Source of the DNA: Rhopalosiphum padi
Lineage: Eukaryota > Arthropoda > Insecta > Hemiptera > Aphididae
DNA: 64,000 bases
Direction: 5' to 3'
NCBI RefSeq assembly: GCF_020882245.1
Contig: NC_083598.1
Coordinates: 50,567,858 to 50,631,857, forward strand
Numbering within the stretch: position 1 is the stretch's first letter; each line of letters begins with the position of its first letter. The notes beneath the pieces are model-generated. The model was not told the DNA's origin. It worked only from the letters and a program-made list of their open reading frames with translations, and made no database searches. This document shows, piece after piece, positions 14,601-24,283 of the stretch. Both the position numbers and the translations under genes were made by a program.

Positions 14601-15654
14601 TATGACTTTACGAGTCATAGTAATCTTAGAGTCTGTTGATAGTTATATATTATTTAGTAATAATTTATTGTTTTTTAAAAATATTGTTTGTCAAAGAATG
14701 CAATTAAAAGTGTATGCATTCATTCGAAAAAGTAAAAACTTAAACATTATAATGATAAAAAAAAATGTTGTTTTGTAATCGACTATTTTCAAAAACGTTA
14801 TTATTATTGGTATAATAATTAATAACTTACTCTGCCTATTACCTTTTAGTATTTAAAAAAAATTGTGTTTACCTTTAAAAGAATCGCTCCATTTACATTT
14901 ACATATTATAATAATACAATATTATTATATTACTCGTATATTGGGTAAGGAACCATCGGATATGGGTATAAGGATAAGTAACAGAAAACCACTACACAAT
15001 AATGACTTGCATATAATACCTAAATCTTTGGACTGGATTAAAGCGTGCGATTTACCGCTTTATTTTCCTGTTAACTCTTTTCTTTCTGTTTCTCGAGTAA
15101 ACGACGGTTGTGACTATAAAATATAATATTTTTGGTGTATTTACATAGGTTATGCTGAAATAGTAGACTAATAGACAAATTATTCGGTCGATCGTTAACG
15201 TAATATACATTTTAGAATAAGTATTTAGTTGACTATTGTTGTAATTTATGTAGTTACATAATATCATGCTTTGTTAACACTCACATTCACTGATATAATA
15301 ATGTAAAAAATGAGTTAAACTAGTTAAGACTTTAATTTTTCTTTAATATTTTTACTTAACTATAGTGAACGAATTTTCTAAAAAACAAAGTAAAGAATCA
15401 TTTGTAATCACTAATCACTATTAGCCTTATCCAGTTTATTTGAAAAATAACAATACGTCTATAACTCAAGTTAAAACTAATTAATTAATAATTTTTTTGC
15501 TAAGGCATTTTGTGTTACATTAATGTATCCCGTATAATCAAATTACGTTAAATAAACATATATTAACAAATACATAATATAGATACTCCTATTTAATAAT
15601 TTGGTTAACAAAAATATCTTATTATGGGAATAATATATAGAATATATATTTAAT
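11666..15654. other. Non-coding AT-rich stretch with a few unexplained ORFs
   Basis: ORFs at 13372 (84 codons) and 14863 (87 codons, ending with IRISNRKPLHNNDLHIIPKS) lack splice, start-context or family evidence. A (CTTTTA)n short repeat lies near 13000. No other feature found. Confidence 0.5.
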
Positions 15655-16195
15655 GTAGTGCAGTATCCTCATCCTCCTGGATATGCCACTATTATGCACG
15701 ACCTGCAAATGAGGCCTAAACACGCCTATGGAGAAGATGTTATTACTAGTAGGCAGATGGATTGAAACGTTCGAAGCGTTTTGGTATTGGAAGGCTTTGC
15801 CTCATAACTGAATATCGTATGTCCAAACTTATCGAATTATTGACTTATACATTGTAAGTTTATTGGATAGGGAAAGCTTTAATTTTGAGAGTGATCTAAG
15901 GATATGAAGTCTAGAGATAACAGTTTTATGTGCTCCAGGTTAGGCGTTTATTTAGACTCTAGATTCTAGAGTAAGACAAAGATATTTAACTTTGTTTACC
16001 GTTGAAATTGTTAGATTATTTAGCGTAACAGCAGGTGGTAAATCGAGATTTCTAAGTGAAAAATTTACTTGAACAGATTGAGTTTCGTTTATTTTGATTT
16101 TTCACCTGTTTGCCCACAAGCTGATGCTGATCATATTTAAATGGTTTTGGATCATATCACCGGCTGTAACGTAGTTTTCGCGGGAGGTGGTTATT
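15655..16195 (-). pseudogene. LINE reverse-transcriptase C-terminal fossil (Jockey-like)
   Basis: On the minus strand, across frameshifts and stops, one reads NHLNMISISLWANR-KIKINETQSVQV, then LPPAVTLNNLTISTVNKVKY, LCLTLESRLTW, KLSLSNKLTMYKSIIR and VWTYDIQLW. This is the order seen C-terminal to the catalytic core of Jockey-clade non-LTR retrotransposons (NETKS, VKYLGLxLDxRLTW, KLLLYKxIxxPIWTYGIQLWG). It is truncated at both ends and dead. No poly(A) tail or target duplication was identified. Confidence 0.72.
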
Positions 16196-17597
16196 ACTTT
16201 ATTAGTGTGTGTATTAATTTAAAGCTGTAAAAGTAAATACAAATATTAGGTATATTGTTTATAAACAACTATTAAACTTGAAGCTAATGTTCTTAACGTT
16301 GAATTATAAAAAAATGTCACTATTATTATTCTAATATATCTATGCTATAATATTATTTATATTATAGTATTTAAATATTTTATTTATTTTTAAATAATTT
16401 AATGTGATTATCATACTTATGTATTTATTATTTTATCCAAAACAAGATTTCCTCTCAGTTGAAATTTATATTCAATTGCTGAAATACAAAAGATGAACTT
16501 GGTGTACGTATTTTTGATGTTAAAATTTAGATTTTTAAACCTGGATTTAACATCCAATTTTCAAATTATTATATTTCCTAGATTTATCGTATTTAATTTT
16601 GTTGTTTTGATGATATTTGTTTCAGTGATGGTGATAAAAATCGTGCACTAAGGAGTTCAATCTATATAAAAACTTCAATAATATGTTGTATGCTAATTAA
16701 ATCAATTTAAAGTAACATGGTATTTTAATCACATTTAAAACCGTGTGTAGGTACTGCGTATAAATATACTAATTAAATATTAAATTAAAAAAAATATGTT
16801 ATAATACCATATTATTATACTAATAATTACTAACATTGATGATATATGTAATTTTGTATAAATTATATAGTAATGTATAATTTAATTATTATTTAATTTA
16901 ATTTATTATTCATTGATAAATCGCATAGACATAAGTGTTTAGACTTTAGACGAACATAACTAAAAACGTATTAGAACCTATTTATAAGTATATATCATAA
17001 CATGCTTATTGTACGCATTTATTATGGTCTATGCATGACATAGATAATATAATAATATGTAATTAGACGATTTCCCATATTTTATTCCATACTATCAAAT
17101 ATAGTCAACACGTATTTTTTATTTAGGAAATTTTTATTGAGTTTTATCATTTATGTAATCAAAAACACTTATCAGATTTTTTTTAAAACAACCTTGCTTA
17201 AAAAATATGGATATTTATTATAATAAGTATTCATTATTTTCTTTTTTAATTTGTACTTTTTTTTATCAATTTTATAAACACAAAATTATTTTTATGATTT
17301 AAATAATAATAACATTAATACACAAGGGCTAATATTTAAAATTAAACATATTTACTTTATCTCTATTCAAGGCGTACCTACGTACATTTTTCGCGCTGTG
17401 TAAATGGCATGTTAAAAATACAATAGTTATCACAAATTTATAAGCAATTGATCGGTATTCGTCAATTATAATATTTTTAAGAAAATAATTTTCAATTTTA
17501 TTATTTATTATTATTATTATTATTATAAATCATTCAAGTTTTTTTTAAAATAATTTTATTAATGGTTACAACGGAATAGCATACTGAAACAATAAAA
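16196..17597. other. Non-coding AT-rich stretch
   Basis: Nothing beyond a (TTA)n tract near 17510 was found. Confidence 0.6.
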
Positions 17598-17984
17598 TCT
17601 AATATATACAAATCTCGTGTCACAGTGGAAAATGTTTGTTACCAAACTCCTCCGAAACGGCTGGACCGATTTACATGAAATTTTGTGTATATATTCAGTA
17701 GGTCTGAGAGAGTGATGTAAACTATTTTTCATACCCCTAAGTGTAAAGAGTGGTTCTCCACAAATAGCGTTCTTATTTTGGACAGACTATAGTATCTATA
17801 TCCGTGCTCTTGGCGGAACAGTTATGTAAAATTGATATGTCAGAGATATCATCTATGCATCAAATCAGAAATCAAAAAATATTTTTTATCCTTATGCTAA
17901 ATATTAGCATTGTTAGCATTATAGGCAGCCAAACTTAACACGGGTACATTTTGTACGGGCGACGAAGTACACGGGGACAGCTAG
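17598..17984 (+). mobile_element. Non-autonomous Helitron-like element
   Basis: It starts TCTAATATATACAAATCTCG directly after A and ends GGGGACAGCTAG directly before T: the 5'-TC, 3'-CTAG and A|T insertion pattern of Helitrons. Family signatures include CTCCTCCGAAACGGCTGGAC, CGATTTACATGAAATTTTGT and GGGCGACGAAGT near the 3' end, common in insect Helitrons. A small GTACA-TTT-TGTAC hairpin lies about 25 bases before the end. At 387 bp it has no coding capacity. Confidence 0.75.
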
Positions 17985-18355
17985 TAATAATTTATATATA
18001 AATTAAAATTATCTAATGACTAATACGAAAATCTCTATGGTATATTGGTAGCTATGTATAAAATAAACAATTGTCTTTTATTATTATTTATCTAAAGGTT
18101 CGATTCACATTAATCAATCTTGACTTTATAAGCATTTTCAGAGAGATTATTAAGAGTGATATACCAATTATGCATTATTTAATCATTTTATTTTTACTTG
18201 GCATTATTGTCATGTATGGGACATTTAAAAGGAAACATATTTGTATCGTATTATATCGTATTTTACAGAATTACCTGAAAACAATCATTTATTATGATAA
18301 AATATATAAGACTATACGGAAGTACAAGTGGATTTACCGGCAGTGAAAGATACAG

Positions 18356-19548
18356 TATATAGTGTATACATTCAACATTGATAATAAAATATTAAAAGAA
18401 GAATTCGACAGAATGATAGAAAACAATTTAGTATTGGAAAAAAGATTGACAGATTTATCAGGTAATAATTATTATAAATGATGGATAATATTAATTGTTG
18501 TTATGCAAATATCTTATATGATTAATATTATATAGATATGATCAGACACAGTGAAAAAAACAAATATCGTCAATGTCGAGATATCTACAAGTACCTTTTA
18601 AACAAAATTATTTAAATTATTTAATTGAAAGTTCATCTTTAAGTATATTGTTAAGGACATATAATATGTCCGTTAAACTGTAGCTTATAAATAATAAGAA
18701 TAAAAATATGATTTTACGGAATAGTAGACGGGCATAGAATAAACAAAGTAATACATTATTATTACTTCGATTTCAGTTGTGTCAATATGAAGAATCTTTG
18801 TTAACAAACATGGCCCAACCGCAACCACACACGCAGTTGGATAAATCTTACGCGTCTTCGGCGCTGTTTGTACGACAAGATTAACAAATTTTCTAAAGAC
18901 CAGCAGTCGGTTTTACATTAAAAACACGTATTTGCTATTTGCCACACGCTGTTCGTTTGCTTAGGTGATACTGAAAAGTCGATTCGGAAGTGTGGATCAC
19001 TGAAAGCCTGGAACGAAACCCTAGAAAGTAATACGCACTTCTATTAAACGTCTATTTATTATGATATATATTTACGATAAATCAATATTATTTTTACTAC
19101 ACACGTATGTTTGTATGTTTTGTGCGCAGGAGATGTAATGAAGAATACTTTAAACATCAGTGCATTGAATCATTCGTCCCAGTCGTTGGAGTTGGCTAGA
19201 TGCTATGACTTTGGGTCAACTAGAATGATGCCCTCCCCCGATAAACACGGTTACATTCGACCAGATACATTCGGAGTTTCGACGGTGTGCAATAATAAGT
19301 CTTCGGTGCCGAAACCGCCGGATACGTATTTGGTACCAACGACACCATCGTATCCACCACCCCCATCGCCGGCTCTTAAAGCGCCACCGCTGCTGTCGTT
19401 GGCGGCGCGGAGTACGCCAAAACCTATGAATACAGCTACCGGTGAAAAATTGCACTATAGGTTTCCAATCACAACGGACATTTTAAAATCCGTTGTGCTT
19501 AAACCATCCGGCGAGAGGAAGCAAAATCAGTGTGTAGAGTTAAAATGA
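18356..19548 (+). CDS. Unrecognised gene, three 3' exons: coiled coil then Pro-rich tail
   Basis: Three exons join in frame: 18356-18461 (donor TCAG|GTAATA), 18965-19027 (acceptor TTGCTTAG|, donor GAAA|GTAATA) and 19130-19548 (acceptor TGTGCGCAG|), stop TGA. Both internal phases are 1, so the 63-nt middle exon is symmetric. The visible product is about 195 residues and lacks its N terminus. Exon one gives a charged helix (ILKEEFDRMIENNLVLEKRL) of coiled-coil type. The middle exon encodes DTEKSIRKCGSLKAWNETLE. The last exon is GC-richer and Pro/Ser-rich (PSYPPPPSPALKAPP), ending KQNQCVELK. A poly(A) signal follows at 19607-19612. The 5' boundary is a guess: an in-frame TGA lies just upstream at 18344, so an acceptor at 18354-18355 was chosen. 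Family and function unknown; a cytoskeletal or scaffold role would be speculation. Confidence 0.6.
18777..18884 (+). CDS. Orphan exon-like ORF inside an intron
   Basis: After the acceptor GATTTCAG| one frame is open: LCQYEESLLTNMAQPQPHTQ, ending SALFVRQD plus TAA. The internal ATG has a good start context (AAACATGG) and the following codons are G/C-rich at third positions. It cannot follow exon 18356-18461, because that phase hits TGA at once. It may be an alternative start or end exon of the same locus, or a relic. Confidence 0.3.
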   Translation: MCQYEESLLTNMAQPQPHTQLDKSYASSALFVRQD

Positions 19549-19591
19549 TGACGTTACAAAACGCGTCATATTGTTAGTTTATTGTTGATTG

Positions 19592-19597
19592 TTTATT
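19592..19597 (-). terminator. Candidate poly(A) signal for the minus-strand ORF
   Basis: AATAAA on the minus strand, about 205 nt past the TAG of the two-exon ORF and interleaved with the plus-strand gene's own signal. Confidence 0.35.
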
Positions 19598-19606
19598 TAT
19601 ACATAA

Positions 19607-19612
19607 AATAAA
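19607..19612 (+). terminator. Poly(A) signal AATAAA, plus-strand gene
   Basis: Canonical hexamer 59 nt after the stop at 19548. It lies 10 bases from a minus-strand AATAAA (19592-19597), so the two convergent transcripts would overlap at their 3' ends. Confidence 0.55.
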
Positions 19613-19803
19613 ACTGTTAATACCATAAGAGTGTACCGATGTTCTACTCGATGTTTTTGAATTAACCGTAAAATTCCGATTTTAGATGATTATACCCATC
19701 TAAAACACCACAGATCGTAAATATGAAAAATAATGAGTCTTTGAATTTGGTGAGCAGTGATAAACATTACCGCACGGGGTTCACCGTCCGGAAAATGCGT
19801 ATT

Positions 19804-20345
19804 CTAAAATATTTCATCTACGTATTTGCAGGCTTCGTCAATTCGACTCAGATCGATATACCGTATTTTATTTCCAACGAAAAACCAACGTTTAAAAATG
19901 AACGAGGTCCGCGACGTTTTTCGATCCCGACCGTTTAGTATTGAAAAAACGTCTATGATGTCTGTGGTCTGTGGCGTAGAATGCACCAGCCGTTGTAATA
20001 TAATTATGCAATAATACACAGCGTATTATGGTATTTACAGTGATAGTCGTTTAATGCTTTTATTCTTTGAATATCCTCGAACGGTACGCGAAATTAATAA
20101 AAGAAATAAAAATGAAAATCGGGGTTAACATTCTTAATGTATCGGCGGACCCATTGGTTTAGAGCCATAACTCTCGAGGGATGGTGTGGAACGAACGTAT
20201 AAAACCATACCTCGCTCCTCCGTCCGCAGTTACCGCACCCACTGTAATGCGCCAATGCTTCGGTCACGGATGCATCAATTGTTTTCAACGATAAATGCGG
20301 AATATGTTTCACTATAGTATACATTGTCATTCTGCAATAACTCAT
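19804..20345 (-). CDS. Unrecognised two-exon ORF, convergent with the coiled-coil gene
   Basis: On the minus strand, exon 20345-20211 runs from ATG to the donor AGCGAG|GTATGG (45 codons, phase 0). It joins the acceptor TACGCCACAG| at 19968 and runs to a TAG ending at 19804 (54 codons), giving about 99 residues. The product starts MSYCRMTMYTIVKHIPHLSL, has a GCGNCG patch, then a basic segment RDRKTSRTSFIFKRWFF and ends IDEACKYVDEIF. Codon use is richer in G/C than the flanks, which supports coding. The frame stays open for about 36 more codons after the TAG, so the stop may be a mutation in a decayed gene, or the last exon may really be longer. The plus strand is also partly open here. I know no family with this sequence. 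Confidence 0.4.
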
Positions 20346-20652
20346 TTTAACAAATATTTTTCAAATATTATTTTGCAAAATAATTACTGTGCATCAGGCA
20401 CTATAGAAAGCTATAATATTATTTTAATTAGCCACTTTAGTTTCACCTATGAACTCAAAACTAAAACACAGTTATTTAATATTAGTGTTAGTTCAGTGTA
20501 TAGGTATAGATGTTTTATTTAAATAATCTATTAGATAATCACTAATGCTGTTTTTTTTTAAATATTATTATAGTTTATGCAAGAGAGTGAAGAAAAGTGC
20601 TAGCAGTTCATGGGTTGGTGTTTTTAAAAATAAACACAGTGATTGGTGAATA

Positions 20653-20714
20653 ATGTGCAAATTATTATTATCATTATTATTATTATCAGTGGCACATCCG
20701 AGTTTAGGAAAATT
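20653..20714 (+). CDS. Candidate signal-peptide first exon of a secreted protein
   Basis: ATG begins MCKLLLSLLLLSVAHPSLGK, which has a short basic start, a Leu/Ser core and a small-residue region like a secretion signal. The exon then stops at a good donor (AAAATT|GTGAGT) with two bases over. The partner exon is not certain. The phase-2 acceptor of the Thr-rich exon at 26836 would accept it and give an alternative N terminus. A short Asp/His-rich exon at 23382-23462 also fits by phase. Caution: the Leu run comes from a TTA microsatellite-like stretch, which can mimic a signal peptide by chance. Confidence 0.35.
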
Positions 20715-21094
20715 GTGAGTCCGTCATAAATTTTGAAACGAATCTTTATCATAGTTTAAAGGTAGCTCTGGATAACACGTCTATACGTTTATATTAAAAA
20801 AGAAAAAAAAATTGTAAAAATAAATAGTATATTTTATTCTACATTGTAATGTATTGTGTTGTCTATGCATTTTAAAATTTAAAGTGTACATCTACATAAA
20901 ATTCGTAATTTATCTAAAAATAAAAACAAAGTAGTAACTAAAACTAAAACTGTCAGCTATTGACTTGTAAAAATATAAAAGTTAAATATATTATCATGAT
21001 AATACCGATTGATTATTTTTTTCATAAATTTATAGGTGAAAACTAATAATATTATTCAACGTATTATCGTATTACTTTTAAAATATATACAACT

Positions 21095-21480
21095 ATACAA
21101 GGTTATTCACCAAGCATGCTCACATTATCTTTTAAGCTTTAATAATGAATTACTTTAGATAAGATTTTTGGAAAGTTTAAGACTAAACAATTTCAAATAT
21201 TTGAATTTTTATGTAATTTAAGAAGTGTCCTGTAGCCTTTGGCCTTACAATCATGTTTTTTCAGATGGAAATCAACTATTTTTTATTGTAAATTATTAGC
21301 ACATGATATTTTTTTGAAAATATTTTTGCATTTAAATCTGAATTCGAAAGAATCAGTAGATTATTAACCTTTATGCACTAATTACTTATTCGAGTATGTA
21401 CTATGCATATATTAAACTTGGAAATTTTTTTTCAAAATATAATATTTCCATCATGATAATTAACTTCTTAGCCTATTACT
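21095..21480 (+). mobile_element. Partial MITE, same GATTCATT/ATGCTCAC family
   Basis: It begins TACAAGGTTATTCACCAAGC then ATGCTCAC and TTTAATAATGAATTA. Internal stretches (TTTTTTCAGATGGAAATC, GAATTCGAAAGAATCAGTAG, TTTATGCACTAATTA) align in order with the copy at 10871. The right terminus was not found. Confidence 0.45.
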
Positions 21481-21964
21481 ATGAGCTATATATTATTATC
21501 TTTGGTCTATAAAGTTAATATAATTTGGAATCTATAGTAGTTTAAATTTTAGTTAAAACAATACTGTATACCTTTTTAATTTTTCAAATTTGCATATCTT
21601 ATGGATTAGGCCGTCAATTTTTGTTACTCTTGTTTCATGTATAATTTATAATATCCTTTAATTTTCATTCAAACTTCGATTCTATCAGCGGACAATGAAA
21701 CCCTTAAAAAGTGAACTAGCCCACTCTATTCTTTACACGTTTACATTATTGGGGTTATTAGTATGAAACTCGGAGAGCTCAGTTTCCCGAGAGACATCTC
21801 GGTGGTCGGTTCTGTGATGATGTCAACTTACCGTCAATATTGTTCTCGTCCGATACGGCAATACGTGACCAGTGAACACAATATTGTCGTGTATGAAAAG
21901 AATACGTATATGCATTCAATTTCAAATTATATTTTATTTAGTTGACTAAATAATATTTTTTCTT

Positions 21965-22170
21965 TTCCTTTATCTTTGCCATTAGGGGGCACCCCACACC
22001 GTTATAGAGTTCTGACTTATTTACTGATTTAAGCTATTTTTATGTCACTCTTTATTCTGTCTATCCATCTCTTCTTTGGTCTTTGTCTTCATCTCCCTGA
22101 CATGACCTAATCATCTCAACAATATTTCCCTCGTTTCAACTACAATTGATTTCACTTCTATACACTATTT
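21965..22170 (-). pseudogene. LINE 3' fragment (endonuclease/reverse-transcriptase C terminus)
   Basis: On the minus strand one frame gives PKKRWIDRIKSDIKIA, then interrupted ISK-VRTL-RCGVP. This matches the usual end of many LINE polyproteins (RGRPxxRWxDxIxxDL, then DRxxWRxxxxP). It makes the plus strand unusually pyrimidine-rich. Only about 200 bp survive. Confidence 0.55.
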
Positions 22171-22210
22171 CTATAATGAATTCATTTCTTATTCTATCTT
22201 ATATTTTCAG

Positions 22211-22295
22211 ATACAATTCTTAAATTGAACAAACAAATATAATATCGTATGTATAAACCAATGGAAAATAAGCTGCATGAACCAAATTATATAAG
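22211..22295 (+). other. Segment with good splice sites on both sides
   Basis: CTTATATTTTCAG| precedes and ATAAG|GTAAGA follows an 85-nt stretch holding MYKPMENKLHEPNYIR from its first ATG (phase 2 at the donor). It could be a 5' exon of the Thr-rich protein locus, which also uses a phase-2 junction. The pyrimidine tract partly comes from the neighbouring LINE relic, so it may be a cryptic or exonised site. Confidence 0.25.
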
Positions 22296-23231
22296 GTAAG
22301 AACTATAAGTTATATCGATCGTTTTATAACTTTTAATCCTGAAACATTATTTAAATCACAATTCATAAGTATTTATTTTAAGACAAACAACGCGCCACTG
22401 TAATGTTATGGTGTACCTAAGTAATAAAAAAATAATTATAGTTCTTTAATTATTATTACCTACACAAAAAATGGTTACGATAAATTATGTTATTTGGCGT
22501 GGTTATTAATCAATAAAAAGTGTTTTATTGCTTGAAGACAATATTTTTAATTAAGATATTTATCCACTATTTTTCCTTCCCTAAAATAAACAGTACCTAC
22601 AGTGGTAATTTTAGTTCACTCTCGATAGAAAATTATATAATATGATGAGAACTTTGCACACTCATTTTAAACTAAATAATTTATAATTGATACAACAACT
22701 TTGCGATAATACTATTATTATAATATTATTAAATTTTAATAACAACGATTATAGACAACAGCAACGATGGGGTAAACCCAGATTGGATTTAATATAGTAT
22801 AAGTGAAAGCTGAAGGCATTCGTTTCAACAAAAGATGAAATTTTTTTAGACCCAACAAAATTTATTTATATTGATTTATCATTAAAATTTAGTTAAGGTT
22901 ACATATAAATATAAAATTATTGGCTACACTAGGTATTAGATTTTTTATACCTTTGTATACATAACATAAAATAAATATCAATACTAACCTAAATTAAAAA
23001 AAAAAACAAAAGACATACGTAGAAACTATCAAAATTAATAAATTAATATTAATATCGAAAAATATATTATACACATGTAACACTTAAGTATATTATATTA
23101 CAATGTTTATGTCACTTAATTGATTAAAGTGAAATCAGGTATCTGGAATATTGGATTACATTTGGTTAAAAAATGGATACAAAATGATGTGAAAATTTCG
23201 AATCAATCAAATGATTTTGAAAAGTACCGGA

Positions 23232-23257
23232 GTGCTAGGGTGACATCACGCTAGCAC
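23232..23257. repeat. 26-bp near-perfect palindrome
   Basis: GTGCTAG-G-GTGA-CA-TCAC-G-CTAGCAC folds on itself with one mismatch pair per arm. It may be a protein-binding palindrome or a transposon trace; no context decides. Confidence 0.5.
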
Positions 23258-23381
23258 CCGGAATTAAAGTTTGAAATTCTGAACTTCCTTGTAAGTTACA
23301 AAAAAAGTTCTTGTGGTTGCTTTCGTTACATGATAATTACATAATCTTGTAGAATTTTGGTGTAAAAAATCACTACTTTGA

Positions 23382-23462
23382 GTGCTGGAGTGACGGACAT
23401 GACAAAATGTTCGAATAACGACGACGATGATAATGACGACCATCACGACGAGACTTGTTGAG
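23382..23462 (+). CDS. Possible short acidic terminal exon (Asp/His-rich)
   Basis: After TTTGAG| one frame reads AGVTDMTKCSNNDDDDNDDH and ends HDETC plus TGA. An Asp/His cluster bounded by two Cys is unlike random AT-rich DNA, and the phase fits the donor at 20715. The acceptor has a weak pyrimidine tract. The opposite strand is also open for 118 codons and rich in Val/Ile, which is probably the shadow of the GAC/GAT repeat. No function is proposed. Confidence 0.2.
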
Positions 23463-24283
23463 TGATTAAAAACTTTTCTTGAGTGTCGAACGTCAGAAAA
23501 AATATAAATATAATATCTCATTGTGATTATATAATATTTAACAAATCGAAAATAAAACCAAAGTAAACAATATTTATATAAAATTGTATGAGAATTTCTG
23601 TTGGACCTTTCGTACTCCATTATTATTATATCACATCAATTCTTTAGTGAATCACACATTTTTACAAAACAATTTTAGTTATTGTTTTATAGCATCTGTT
23701 CAAAAAAAATGTATATCTCCATATCAACTTTAAATACTTTTAGTTCAATATATTTTTTGTCTCCTATTTATTATTATAACCTATTAGTATGTTATTATGA
23801 TTTAACGTTATTAGCTCAATTTAATTGTTTTCATTAACTTGACCACAATTGTATATGTTTTATCTTTTTTACTCTTATAATTTCCTCGTTACATACTTTT
23901 ATCAGGTTTTGTATTGTTATTTATTCTACGTGTTTGCGGCAATACCCTACTGATCGTGTTATATCAAATGAGATCTATTGAACTTCGTCACTCCGTTAAT
24001 CATTACGCTCACTACTGTGTATAATAAATAATAATATCTAATAAAATAACAATTATCCAATTACTTTGGACCTTTAAACCATCCGGCGACACGCGCGGTG
24101 TCTTGTATTATTACGTGTTGTCGTTATCTGAGCATTTATATACTAAATATTTATAAATTATTATTACTTCTCGAGCATTTATCGTAAACACATGTTCGCA
24201 TGCTATACCTAAATAATAAATAATTCAGTAAAAAATTTTAAACCGTGTCCGTGTATGTTAAAAAAAACAATTTTCCGTCAAAA

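Noticed and set aside
18071..18346. Plus-strand ORF with hydrophobic stretch directly before the coiled-coil exon
   Set aside because: Same frame but ends in TGA before the exon; AT-driven Ile/Tyr/Lys composition. Kept only as a warning on the exon's 5' limit.
21763..21945. ORF of 60 codons with raised GC, and an opposite-strand GTAAGT donor at about 21829
   Set aside because: No acceptor or partner exon on either strand; coding status undecided, so not called.
23264..23620. Minus-strand ORF of 118 codons
   Set aside because: Longest ORF of its area, but low-complexity Val/Ile/Tyr composition over a GAC/GAT repeat, with no start context or splice sites.
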